This document shows positions 14,401 to 27,654 of a DNA stretch of 64,000 nucleotides, piece by piece (position 1 is the stretch's first letter; each line of letters opens with the position of its first letter). The DNA comes from Cinclus cinclus (taxonomy: Eukaryota; Chordata; Aves; Passeriformes; Cinclidae), in NCBI RefSeq assembly GCF_963662255.1, contig NC_085059.1, positions 8,217,234 through 8,281,233 on the forward strand, written 5' to 3'. Below the pieces are notes generated by a model that worked only from the letters and a program-made list of their open reading frames with translations, made no database searches and was not told where the DNA came from. Both the position numbers and the translations under genes were made by a program.

Positions 14401-17400
14401 CTTTATGTTTGTAAGGCTGACAGCTCTGGAGATTTTTCTTCTTTTCTCCATTCACTGGCAGTGCATACAGTTGTTACTAGGCTTTGTACATAAGAATAAA
14501 TTAAAAACAGCAGCAGGTGAATGCATCCAGATGGAAAAGCAATAAAATTATGCTACAATACCTAACGAGGGGTAGGGATCCCTGTCCTCCAGGCAGTAGT
14601 AAACTTCCCTCAGGAAAGCATTACAATATTTCACATCTACAAAGGCCTGTTCAGTCCAGCCTGAGAATTTGTCTTTATTTTCACATGTCCTGCTCATAAG
14701 GAACAGCTGCCAGGATGTACTTTGCATGAGGTTAATGGATCAGACTTTGAATTTACATTTTTGTGTCCAAGAGTAAGTAAATAAAGCAGCAGGTCATTCA
14801 GCTTTCAAAGATGGTAGCCAAATATTACTTGAATTGTACTACTAGTGTTCACTCAAAATCACATTTCATTTTTGCTCAGATGTTGCTATACCAGTTTGTA
14901 TAAAGTGACCAAATCAACATCTTTCATCCCCATCCATCTGGATCCATTTCCAGAGGCTCCATAAGATGAAAAATCATGACAGTACTTGTTATGATCAATC
15001 AAGATACTTCTTCAGGAAACAGTTCTGTGATTGTTTAAAATGTTTTTCAGAGGTTTTACTGTACAGCAATAACTATAACTCACTTGTTTGCAAATGCCTT
15101 CTCTGTTGCTAATCAGTTTAGTCATTAACCTTCCTAATTTCAGGTGTTGTCACCATGAATTCCAAATATTTGAGAAAGCAGTATAATAGTGCTTAATCTG
15201 CAAGATCATGCTGCATTGTTCAGTATACATACAATGACCCTATACAGACTGGATTCTTACTATTATTTTATTTTCAATATTCCACTGTTACATTATTCAA
15301 CTTCACATTTTATTTTGATAATTGGCAATGCAAAAGCTGAAGAGTAAATCTGACTTCAGCACAGAACAGAAATAGCAGTGTGTTAATTACACCAGACATT
15401 AAGCATATTTATAATGCTTAGTGGTAGTATTTCAGACTAAGATCACTTCTGTACTTTGGAATGACCCATACACCATAATGCAGAGTTCATGTGCGAGATG
15501 AAATGATGTTTATTTTATGCTATTATTTTAAAATATAATAAATTAATAGTTCACTAAGTTAATCCATCCTGATACTGATTTGGGCACATCTGTAGCATGA
15601 GCTGTTCCCCCCACTTCTCACTGTAGAACAAATGTGTACATACCCATGTACCTCCCTCTTCTGCTTTAAGGTCGCCTTGCCAGGGCACTGCTTCTTTCTG
15701 GAACTTATCCCCTTGCTCAGTAGGTGGTATTCTTGGTAGTAGTAATTACAAATTGAACATGATATTTATTTGATATATGTTTGTTATATGATATAGATAA
15801 GAAGGTGGATGCATTGCTCTGAGCAGATGTGAGATTTCTAGCCCTCCCTTCTCTATCCCAGCTACCAATTCTGCCCTGGAATCATGGGCATGTCCTTTTT
15901 TGATGTGCTCAGAAAGCATTCTAGCTGAAAACAGTATCATGGCAATGAAAATTTAATACTTGCCTACACTTGAAAGCAGACAAGCCAAATGCCTTAGCAG
16001 ACTGACTGGTCCTTCTGGCTTCTCGTGCCAGTGACATTTTCCTCTGGGTGTTTCTACAGAGGCACTGTAGGGCTGGGCTCAGCACCACAGGTCTCCATGT
16101 CTGCATTGCATTAGTGATTTCTCCTTTCCAAGCTTGCCTGGTACCTCTGTTTTTTGAGAGGGATGAGCAGAGTTCAGGATTGTGTCACTCCTTGAGGAAC
16201 CATCCACAGAACCCACCCAGCACTGGGAACTGCAGCAAGGGACAAACTCTATGCAGAGGCAACAGAAAGGGATCATGAACATACGAAGAGCTTAGTGAAA
16301 AAACATCCCATGGTGTTCCTTTCCCTGTTTCTTTCTTTAGCCCAATACAAATTACCCAGTCAGCTCCAGGGCAGGCTGAGAGAAGTAATTCCCTGAAATT
16401 ATTGGTAATGTATTTTTGTAAATGACTCAGATTATATCTTTTTCTACTGTTAAAAAAGCTGGTAGGTATCGAGAGGAACAACTTCTAGAACTCCCAGAAG
16501 TCCTTCTTTCTCATACAGAATTTGAGAGTAAAATCCTAAAGTTTCCTGGAAGATAATTATTTAGATTTGGGTGCTAAGAGGTACAGCCTGTTCCAGCTGC
16601 CATAAAATATTGATTCACCCCACTCTTAGGTATCTTAGGTTCTCAAGTTTTCTAGAACAGAAAATCCAAACAAAACTAATACTAAGGCACACATCAAATC
16701 ACAGTGCAAAAAGAGACACAGTGGAAGACTGATATGCCTTAAATGAAGTTTTTTTTATTTCATTGAATTTATTCTGTCTCAGGTTTACACAATCAAGCAA
16801 ACTCACTTCATATTAATTCATTCATGACAAAAGTGACAGACCAACTTGTCTTGATCAGATACTGATTTTATTTCTTTCTGTTAACACTAATGTTTGGGTA
16901 AAACAAAATAACAAAAGACCTCTACCTATGATCAAATGTTTTGTGTGAGCTAAGCAATAGCATAGATTAGGACAAACTGAAGGCAGGAATTGATTACCTT
17001 TAGCAGCCTTAGCCAGTTAACAAAAGACAGAATGCCTTCAGCTGTGACCTGCTGATTTACAGTTACAAGTACCACCTGAAATATCCATGTGTTCACTAAA
17101 ACACACAGAAAAAGATAATTCAACCTGCCATTGTGTAAAGTCTGCCTGTCCTGATATTGTTGAAAATCCATAAAACACAATTGTTAAGCCACCAACGCTA
17201 ATTACCTTCCTGCCCTGGAAAAAAAAAATAAAAATAGGAGGAAAAAAATGAAAGTGGATTTAATGCTGGCAAAGATGCCAAATTGACAAGCAATCCCTCT
17301 CCTGGCAGCCAGAGCACAAACAGGTGGATGTAGCTGGAACACACTTGCCCAGTGACAGCTCACAGTGAACCTGGCACCACACCAGTTATAAGGGTTGGCA

Positions 17401-20400
17401 AATCATAGAAGTAAAAACCAACATCTTAAATCTCTTGACTCCAATCAAATAATCCAATGGAATAAGAAAGATAACAAAGTAAAATATGTTGCGGTCCTTC
17501 AGAATGATGTCAGTGCTACAATAATCGCTTATCCTTCCTAAGGCAAGTCAGGAAGGGGCAATCAACTCTCTCCAGCATCCACAGAATGTTTGTGTTAATG
17601 GGACCCTCTGTCTGAAAACACCCTCTCTCTTTATTGCCAATACAAATGGATCCACTGAGATTTTATCACACCAATACAGGATTTTTTGGGTATCTCCCTG
17701 GTAGTTTTAAGTATCAGCTGTCTGTGCTTGAATCTGTAGAGAAATGACCCACGATGAACTCTTTTTAATTATAAGCTAGACATGGTGCTCTCAAAATGGG
17801 ATTCACCTAGAAATCATATGCTGTGCAAGGAAATATAAATCCACATGTGGAAAGGGATTTATTTCATGAAATTAAATAATTACCAACTAGATAGTTATTT
17901 AAATGCCTTAGGGAGGAAAGATAGTTTTATAAGTATTTGGAAAAAAGAAGCTGGTCAAAATTTTACTTTCCTGCTTACCTTCAAGGCATGCTGCAAGGTA
18001 GATCTAGTTTGCTGTGGCTGCAGCACAGGTTGCTTTGAGATAATGAATTAGCTGAGGATGTTGAAGTTCTGATAGATGTTTCAGTTAATAACTATCTGGG
18101 CAGTCTCCTGGACAAGTGCCTAAATGTCAAGTTCCGTGCAGTTAAACTTTTGATATTTTATGTTAGCTAAAAAATGTATAACTAGCACATAATTTGCAAA
18201 GTGATGTTTAAGGGAGACTTTAAAAATTATTTTTGCACCATACTTCCCTCTTTGATCTTCTTTTTAAAGCAGATGTTGGATTTATTACATATGCACAGCT
18301 GAAGGGCCACACTTGGGCCCAATGTGCAGGAGTAACATGGTCTCAACAGACGTGAATTGCTAAGCAGGGTAGAGATTGGTGAAATCTAGATAAACATGGA
18401 GGCAGCACAGTAAATACAAGAATGAGCAAAATAGATGCATAAATGCCCAAAACCTGTGAACACCATGGGTAAGGTCAGATGCTGTTACATACTCAAGGGT
18501 TTGACTGAAGGAGCAGCCTGTTCTTGTACATGAGTCCCATAATCCCCCAATTAAAAAATATTAAAAACATAAGGAGGGTAGAAAAGTACATTTGTACCTC
18601 TCAAGTATGGATGGTCATTAGCAGAGTTCTTTGCTGTATTTGCCTCAACTGCTGCTGAAACACTGATGAGGTATTGCAGAAACAGGTTCTTGCACAATCC
18701 CTAAACTCCAGACACGACACTATGAGTTTAGATCTGTTACCAAGTCTTCCAGTTCTCAAGAGCAGCACAGCTGCTTTCTCTTTCCCAATATACAACTTAG
18801 TGAGAGATGAGGTCTGTGTGAGCATATGCAGAATTTTGTTTATATGTAAATGCCTGAAAAAAATGGAACTACAACTAGTGACATGTAGAATACTGATGAA
18901 AAAGTAGCTGCTTCTGAAAAGTGGGTTTTGATGAATTTTGTATGATCTCTTTAAAGATTCTCTAATGCATATTTCAAAAGATGTTTCAATAGTGTAAGTT
19001 TTAGATCGGCTCGTAACTGATAATTTAGGTTTTTCCAAGACTATTCTCCTGCGGTATCTACTTTCCAAACTGAGATTTAAATGTATAGTAGTTCTGAATG
19101 AAATAACAGGCTGAATATTAGATTACAGCATATAAAACATCACAAAATCCTTTGTTAATGCTGAATTAAAACCTCAGCTAAGGCAAACTTACTAAAAGTA
19201 TCTGGGAACACCAGAACTAGAAGCCTTTTGTGCTTAGCAGTTTTCTTGTATGATTTGTTTCTAGTGCCTCTGTATAAAGAATGATCAAACATTACCAATG
19301 ACTTTAGCTCCTGAGATAGGCACAAACTGCAAAGAAATGCATTCTTTTTAAATAAGAGTATTTCTTATGAAAATAATCCCAGACAATATATAGCTACAAA
19401 ATTTAGCTGTTGTATGGGTGTGTAGACTTTAGTGTCAAAATAGCTACTGGATATTTTAAATAATTTAATACTGTTAGGTAAGACCTAGGCATTTTACTGG
19501 TGTTAAACTCTGTGCTCATAGTGGAGTTTTTCCCTTCCTCAGCCCTCAGTACTGCGTATTCCCTGTTGTTCAAGCTGGAGTCAAGTTGGAGTCCCAACTC
19601 ACTTCACCCAGATATCAAGAGGGCAATTTCCTGCTCCTCCTGCTCATCCTGGCACAAGGGAGCAGGGCTGGAAGGCTGGCTCAGCTGCCTGCACAATTAG
19701 AGGTTCAGCACTGGGACATGACCCCTCTTTTGAGGCACTTGGAGGAATCCAGGTGGGTATTCCAGGATAAAAGTACTTTGCCTCTGCCTGCCCGCACCAG
19801 GACATGAGCACAGTGCAACTGCTTGCTGCACAGAGCTCAGGTTCCAATTTCCAGGAGTCCTTAGTTCTCACTCAGGCACCAGAACAAACTGTTTCAGGAG
19901 GAGCTGAACTCCCTGGAAAATAGCAGCAAACGAAAAAACCTTCCCGGGCATGTTAAAAGCTGTTGCACCACCTGAGTAACTGAAAGTGAACGGGAAGTTT
20001 TAACAGCACCACTGCCTTTTACCCAAGTCTTGGTTTTCCATCTTCCAACATGACAACAAACAAATATGAACAAAAAGTTCTGGCTAATGTAAAAAATGTG
20101 TACTAGCTTTACATTCTCCTAAACCTATGCTTATTCACATCATGTTTTATTTCACTGTGCCCAAAGCTTTTATTCTCCAAAAGTCTGAAACATATAAGCA
20201 GCAAAAATGACACACATTTGAAGACAAAAGGCACCAAGGTGAATCTTTCCCAATGTCTGTCTGCACCAGAGAAGAGATCTGCAGCAGAGCTCTGGGCTGT
20301 GGCACCCATACCTATTGCTCAGTCCATACACATCGGATCTATTAGCTCCGTTTGCTGAACCACAGGATGAGAGCAGAATATCCAATGGAGAGCTGCAGTG

Positions 20401-20704
20401 CAGAAAGAAAGCTCAGGTCCAAGAGGATAACTCTGCTCTAGAGCAGAATCAACATGTTAGTCTCAGCTTCCTAAGAAGCATGTCAGCCACTGCAATTATA
20501 TGCTTTAAAAATAAGTGATAAGTCTATTTCTCTGTCCTGTAACAAACTGATGTGGGGTATTTGTCAACTATTTTAATTTATGCTTTAATATGCATAAAAT
20601 CAAGATCACAAGTAAATCATACATGAATGCAGAAATGTGTTTGTAAGCTTAAGTTCCCTTGCATGATAATTGCTAAATACCTGACATTAATGATGTTTTT
20701 TTCT
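11461..20704. other. Long non-coding stretch
   Basis: About 9 kb of mainly unique AT-rich DNA with moderately GC-richer patches (for example 16060-16260 and 19560-19880). The longest open frames (minus 14062-14451 and minus 18601-19068) have ordinary random-looking composition and no domain or splice support. I recognise no transposon. Some of it may be conserved regulatory DNA, but that cannot be judged from one sequence. Confidence 0.5.
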
Positions 20705-20724
20705 AATGTCAGATAACTGACATT
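20705..20724. repeat. Perfect short inverted repeat
   Basis: AATGTCAG, a 4-base loop ATAA, then CTGACATT: perfect 8-bp arms. It lies 155 bases before a larger hairpin at 20880-20919, and 'acatttaaac' is duplicated just downstream. Confidence 0.8.
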
Positions 20725-20879
20725 TAAACACATTTAAACATTAACTGCAGGCATTCATGCAGAGACAGGGGATTATTTAAACAGGAAGGAATACCGTTTT
20801 AAAGACAAAATAGTTGCTGTCCCCCTGCAAAGGACAATCTGACTTAATCAAGGTTACATATGTAATACATTTTCATACT

Positions 20880-20919
20880 ATGCTTTTATATGCTACAGTA
20901 TATGTAGCATATAAAGCAT
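20880..20919. repeat. Imperfect hairpin, 16-bp arms
   Basis: The left arm (20880-20896) and right arm (20904-20919) are reverse complements over 16 bases, with one extra T in the left arm and a 7-base loop AGTATAT. The core CTACAGTATATGTAG is itself nearly palindromic, and its 'actacagtatatgta' part recurs at about 20920-20934. It could be a remnant of a small inverted-repeat element or a structured transcript. Nothing decides between these. Confidence 0.75.
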
Positions 20920-20939
20920 AACTACAGTATATGTATATT

Positions 20940-23900
20940 GAAAAAGGTGAATACTTTTCTATTTAACTCTGCAAATTTAATCTGTCCATAGCAGAACACC
21001 TTTAAAACTCTTGTAGAGAATCTAATACAGTTAATTTTACATTACATTTGTTTAGTTTACCTTTTTGCTTGTAGGACATGAGTTAGAAAATACTTGCTCT
21101 TTCAAGATAAAAGTGTGTAAAATTAAAAATAAAATGCTACACCTGCTTATATTGGTATTTTCTTAACCCCTGATCGACTTATGCCAACATTAAGGAATCA
21201 TTCTCAAACTTTCCTTGTAACTAATAATCAATCTCTTCGGTCCAAATGACAAGCTATATTCTCATACAGTGCCTAGGTCTGACTGTCTGCTGTGTGGCAA
21301 TGCATTGCTTTGAGGCAACATTTAAAAAGACCAAAGGGATGTGTAAGGGCCATTTCAAAGGGATCAGAACAAAGACAATCTTAGCTGGGGCTCCCTGACA
21401 AAGGAAAATCATGACCTTTGCAATTAGTCTCACAAAAAATCTTAGTCACGAGAAGAATTTAATTTAATGTCATGCTCTATACACCCATTTATTGCACTAG
21501 ACACCATGGCTCGTATCATAGGTGTTACATGCAACAAATGTAGGCGATAAGAAAAAAAGATTCATCAATTACATTGGATCTTACTGAAAAAAAAGAAACA
21601 AAAAACCAAATAAGGTTAGTCACTGTAGTTTAATTCTGAATTTACCCTCCTATTTCAAGCAATCAGAAACATTTGTGTAAAAATATATAATGAAGTTGTA
21701 ATAGTTCAAACCTTTTGACTTAATCATAGGGCAAAATTGCTGAGGGATTAGAACTGCTCTCTGTGAGAGCAACAGAAAAATCCCTAAAATGGAAGCAACA
21801 GAATGATCAACCACCGATAGAATCAACAGGCATTTTTATCTTTATTTGGTTTAGACACGGACTTGGCTTTTAGTGCACAATATTTCAAAGAGAAGTCTCT
21901 AATGTTTCTGAAATAGTCTGGAGACTGGACTTGCCACGGAGCTGAAAGAAATCCCCCATCAGACGGGGAGAGCTGTCTCTGAGATCTGGCACAGGCACTG
22001 GCTCAGCAAGGGCAGAAAGCCCCAGCGACTTCTATCTCCCAACAATAATGAGGAACCAGGCATCAGAGTCACTGCACGTTGTTTTGAGCTAATTCCACTG
22101 CAAGATAAGCTATCTTGAGACTCAAAACATTTTTTTTCATGCCACAATATGAACACTTAATGTCTGAAACACTTATTTCTTGTGAAACCATAATACCCAA
22201 TTGTTACAGCTCTGGGAATGACTCATTTAAATTTCTTAATTATTGCAAGCAACGTTTTCAATAAAATAACATTTTGAAGGGATTAACTTTTCTCTTTTTT
22301 TAAACAATAAAAGCTTTTGTGTCAGCCAGAAACTCCTTAAAGGGTTTCATCTGTTTTGCATTACTGAAATGGCAGAGAAGCTCAATATTCACTGACAAAA
22401 ATAAAATGTTTAAATAATGTGATGATTGTGACACTGACTTAAATTCCACATTTGCTTTTGAAACTAAAAAGGCAAGATTTGTGCATTCTATGAAGTATCT
22501 ACTAGACTGTGTTTTTTTTTACTCACTGCATACACAAACTGCTCAGTGAAAAGCAATAAATTTATATTTGACTGTGGTAGTTTCTTTTGCACACTGATAA
22601 GCCACAAAACATTATGTTCCCTCTAAAGAACTTTAGCAACAAATAAAAATGGGAAATCTAATGTCTTTAACAGTACCTCTACCATCATGTTTTCTAAATG
22701 CAGCTCTTCAGATATTCAAGAAAGATAAATGTCTCATGGCTGCCACAGAGACAGCTTTATTTTAATTAACAAAGATATAAATTTTCTGTTTTCAGAAAAC
22801 AGAACTATGTTTCATCTCTTTCATCACTTCCCTAAGGAAGCCAGGGTTTCTCGACACTGAGGTTTGTTTGTCTCCTTTCTTTTCTTTCTAGATATTTAAA
22901 GAGCTGAACAGCATCCAGGACCTGCACTCTGCAGCCAAGGGCTGGGAGCAGCCTGCACAGGGACCTGGCCCTTCTGACACTGACCCTGACACTGGGTCCA
23001 GACACCCACCCTGCACCCCCTGCCTTTCCCAACAAAGTCTTCATTATCTAGTGTGCTTCTGGACAGGATGCATAAGTGATTTAATATTTTCTAGGAAAGA
23101 GCAGAATTTAGCACGGTGCTCACATGTTTTCAAACACACTTGTGCATTCACTGAGCACACACGATTGTAAGTATCAAAATTACTCATCTTTTGAAGAAAA
23201 AACCAGCAGATTATGACTGTTCTTGAAAAATAAAAACATCTCTGATGGATGAGAATGATTTTGTATTCCTGTCACAAAATACAAAATACCAAGAAATCCA
23301 AACTTTCAGTTTTTGGAAGTTTAAAGTACTGAGGATAGACTTGACAGACTGTCATCAATTTGCTCCAGACATTAAGGAAAAATGCCATAACTATGTCATT
23401 ATGTTTCTGAAACCATATCCAAAAAAGTACATTCATGCAACAGAGCAAAACTCATCTATTTTGCCTACCCACTTAGCAGGCTCAAAATGTAACCAACACA
23501 GGCACACTTGTTCTAGGATAAAATATCTTCATGTACCTATCTGGCATTTCATTACACATGTATGAAATACCTGGATATATGCTTAGCTAATATACATATT
23601 CCATATAAATACACACATACACAGAAAAATGCACATATGTATAGATACCTGAATAGCAATGAGATCAAGACTGGATTTTAAAGGTCATTTTTAAAGCACA
23701 GAAATGCAAGATTCTTAACAATATAATTCAATAAATAAGAACTAGCTCATAAGCTGTGGAAAACAAACAAACCATTGTGTAAGGACATAAATAGCATTCT
23801 CTTTCTTGCTTTTGACACATTCAGAAATCCATAACTCTACACCAGCAAATTTCAGGCAAATAACCTAACAGATCTGTATCACAGCTGCAGAAAGATCTGT

Positions 23901-24724
23901 TGGTAAATGTTCACATTTGAACTGGTTACAACAGTTTAATAAGTGACATTAAATTTTATTACTGTTCATCATTCAATGACATTCTAGATGACCTGTTGGC
24001 TTTTACCAAATACCTCACTCTTATGGTAATTCTCCAGCTAATTACACGTTTACCATATGGCCTGGTGCTGCACAACCCCCTACTACCCCAAATAGAATAT
24101 ATTGCTAATTGTAATAATATAAAACTACAGTATTTAAAGTGAGATATTCCATCATCTCACCTGTGCAGTGGAGACTAGAAAAGTTCACAGAACAAATGCT
24201 CATAAGCAGCAAGTGGAAATAGAAACAACAGATTCCTTCTCTCTTGCAAAATGAACAGGTCCAAACAGTCACAGAAATAACATTTCAAGCTGCTACTTGA
24301 AATGATGCCACCATGACAGTTGGTCATTATGATTAATCTTGTGAGAAATACTGATTATTATTAAACACATGTACATATCCATGCATTCACACAACAGCAA
24401 GAGTGCCCAACAAAACACGGCAGCACCATTATAAGAGTGCATCAATTCTCATCTGTATTCCACTCTCCCTATTCTCAGAAATGGCACCACAGGGGAATGA
24501 TACTTGAAACTGTTAGAAAATTTCCTGGATCCCTAACTGAAGAATGTTCTCTGGAGAGAAAAAAAAAAAATAAAATAAATATGTTATTCATTGCCAAAAT
24601 ACAGGAAAAAAAAAATCTAGCAGTAATTTAAATATAACACAGGAGCTGTACTGCACTTAAGGCATGTTTATTACTGTTATTAAGTCCTGAAAATTGCCAC
24701 TTTATTTGTAGCTCACTGGACTCA
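20940..24724. other. Non-coding stretch
   Basis: AT-rich unique sequence with no recognised gene or transposon. A GC-richer patch at 22900-23030 has open frames on the minus strand but no supporting signals. Confidence 0.5.
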
Positions 24725-24745
24725 GTGGTCTGGCAACCAGACCAC
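24725..24745. repeat. Perfect palindromic hairpin
   Basis: GTGGTCTGG, loop CAA, then CCAGACCAC: perfect 9-bp arms with a 3-base loop. It is GC-rich in an AT-rich setting, so it would be a stable hairpin in RNA or single-stranded DNA. Confidence 0.85.
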
Positions 24746-25600
24746 AAGGTTTCAGTTCAGGCCATATACATTCTGCATGGAGAATGGTTGTGCCTAGTGA
24801 TTAAACTTCTATTCATTGCCACAGAAATACATGGAAAAAAGGTCAAAGACACATTTCCCTACTAAAGTGACTTCCAAATGTTTCTATTTTTATGGAGCCT
24901 CATTTAAAAGCAAACCTGTTCAGTTTACTGTACTATGAATTCCTTTTTAGCTAATTGGTATGTTGTGAAACAACTGTGAATGTGTGGACAATTATTTTGT
25001 GTGATATTCACTAGGCTCTGACACTCCTATTTGGGTAGGACTTGTATCTGACAGACAAAAATAAATTAAGTCTAGCTTGCAGATGGTTAAATAACTGAAT
25101 TTATAAAGCTGACTGAGCAAAATTCCTCCCTTCAGAGTTTTCACTTTTAAATCTTGTTACTGCTCATTGGTGAGATTTTGCAAACACTGTGCCTGTCAAG
25201 CTTCCTGATCAGTGATAGCTTTGAAACTGAGTTAAAGCAGCATGGAGAAAAAGCCAAAACTGAATTTAGTCTCATTTCAACAACCATTTTAAACCTGTTC
25301 TCACTCAAAGAAATAAAAGTTACGATATTTTCATGTTTTCAGTTTACTGCATATCTTTAGTAATAACCTCTGCCTGAAAAATAAAAATCTCCAAGGTGTT
25401 TACAGAAGGAAAATGTCCTGATTTTCTTTTAATTTCTGGTGATTGTTTTGGGACCACGTTTTCATTGACCATCAAGAGTGCTGAATCACATATCTGAATT
25501 TGGGGAATCTTTACATGCATGATTTTCTGTAACATGGCCAGCCCTAAAATTTGCTGGTTTCACGGCAAACTGTTTAGACAGGCATTGCAGTTTGATTCAC

Positions 25601-25621
25601 CTCTCTCTCTCTCTCTCTCTC
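25601..25621. repeat. (CT)n microsatellite
   Basis: About ten CT units running into CCCCTC. On the minus strand it gives a GAGAGA-type tract and a short Arg-Glu repeat open frame with no meaning. Confidence 0.9.
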
Positions 25622-27628
25622 CCCTCACATTGTTAGAATTATTAAGCATGTCCCTCACGCAATAATTAATACAAAGTGACTTTACAGAATTAAATCTAGC
25701 ATCATCAATTCCAAGATAAAAAGTATGGGAGGATGTGAACGAACGAATATGCATGTTCAATTGTTTGCAATCAGCACATTTTGCAGAAGTGATAATTAGG
25801 ATGAAGAACATTACCTCAGAGAACACCACCTTATCCTTACATTTGAGAGATAAAGAAAATACAGTTTTTGAGTAAAGAGCAGGGTTTTAAGGGTACAGCA
25901 TTACTTGCATACCTTAATGAAACAAGAGGAATTTTGAGTTTGAGGAATGTCTTATGATACAACTATTACAGTGAAAGAAATACTATAAATCTGTTACTTT
26001 TCTGTGCAAAATTTTACTTCAATTTCCCCTGTTCTCTCAAAGAAGTGCTGGAGACTTATCTTCAACTATAGGCTCATCCTCCTTCGGGGGTACTGGCGGA
26101 AGGGTGAGCATTTTGCTTTTCTTTGAAGTGCAAGCACACACTGGAGATGAAAGCAACTGCATTATTGTCTTTGATGTTTTTGATACTGAGTTTCTCGTTT
26201 GATTTTTCTTTGTAGACATTTGGAAAGTAGATCTACTTCCTCAATCAACCTTACCCTAAATCCTCAATAGGTACTTATCCCCTTAAATATCTGAAACTGC
26301 TATCACCATATTTAAAAAATGGAGTTTGGACCACTTTAATAAATGCAATAAATTCTAAAACACGCCACAATCTCTTTATTTGTACTGAGTCCTTAATCAC
26401 ACTATATACTGTATAAAGACAAAAAGCAAAGGAAATCCTTCTAACTCAAATGAAACATCACAAAGACAACATGCTTGAAGTAAAATAGTCTTATGTAGAG
26501 CAACTCTTCATGCACTGCTCTTAATATTATCAAGTGTGCTCATTAGACAAAATTTTAAAAAAAAAGGCCAAAAAGCAAACACCAAAAGCTGTTCTTCCCA
26601 GCAGTCAAGATTTAAAAGCTAAATCCTTCAAAAATAAATCTAAGCATCCAAGTGGATTACTCAGATGTTTAAGGACAATGTGAATGGTGGGTTCTCCAGG
26701 ACTGCGTGACAGGAATAGCATGAAACAAAGGACAGCTGCAGGGAAACGGACAGCAGATGGGATAAGGATTCATATGATATGTTCATTTACAGAGAAGTTG
26801 CCTGTCTTGCATGTATATCTGGTTAGCTCATCTATAAATCAAAATGTTACACTTTGGGAGCCAGGCATAAAAAGCCAAGGGAGGTGTTGGTAGTATAATA
26901 ATCAAGCATACTAGTTTCAGCTTTGTTTCCCATAGGTATATTCTATTTTACATACATTTGGAAAGGTAATTGAATATGAAAACAGAGTAGTTATTGTTTC
27001 TTTCAAAAGGTTATTTCATTTTCTTCTTGCATGTGATTGTATCATAATAGAAGTGGCTGAAATATTCCATATGATTAAGTATCTCCTAGTTCAATTTAAT
27101 ATTGGGCAGATAAATTCTTCCAGACAGAAAATGTACATCACACCTGGCTGAGAAAAGGCTGCCAAGACAGTTGGCATCATCACTTCTGCTCTTTCTTCAG
27201 AACAGAGTATACTCAGTAAGCAGGAGAACAGTTAAACTCCAGTGTGCTTTACCTTATTGACTTAAATTTGAAGGTGCAGAGAGGCACATCACTTAAAGAG
27301 CAGTGGAAAAAAGAAATGAAATATTAAAGCAAGGTGAAAATACAAACACTGCCATGGCAAGAGCTGGCAAACAGATATTTTGTTATAAAGTACCGTACAG
27401 AATTGTTTAGTTACCTGTAAGTAGCAAGGTCAGGGCTGCATGACTTTTACAAGCTCTTAGGATAACTGGGAAGCAACATGAAATGGAGAATGCTTTCATC
27501 TTTTAGTATAGGGTGTCTTCAAATTAGAGATGCCTCAAGCCAAACTCTGCCTCTCTGGTATGTGGCAGGGGAACTTGGCTACACAAAGAAACTGATACTT
27601 CATCTTCAGAATGAAAAACAAGGAACTG
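25622..27628. other. Non-coding stretch
   Basis: No gene is established. A 60-codon minus-strand frame (26037-26219) ends in a proline- and acid-rich segment that reads somewhat like protein, but it lacks a clear donor or recognisable family. The rest is unique AT-rich DNA. Confidence 0.45.
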
Positions 27629-27654
27629 CCACCCCCCCCCACCCCCCCCCCCCC
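27629..27654. repeat. Poly(C) tract
   Basis: Two C runs of 9 and 13 bases separated by one A, directly followed by 'attatttt'. On the minus strand this is a G-run able to form a quadruplex. Such tracts are a common source of assembly and length errors. Confidence 0.95.
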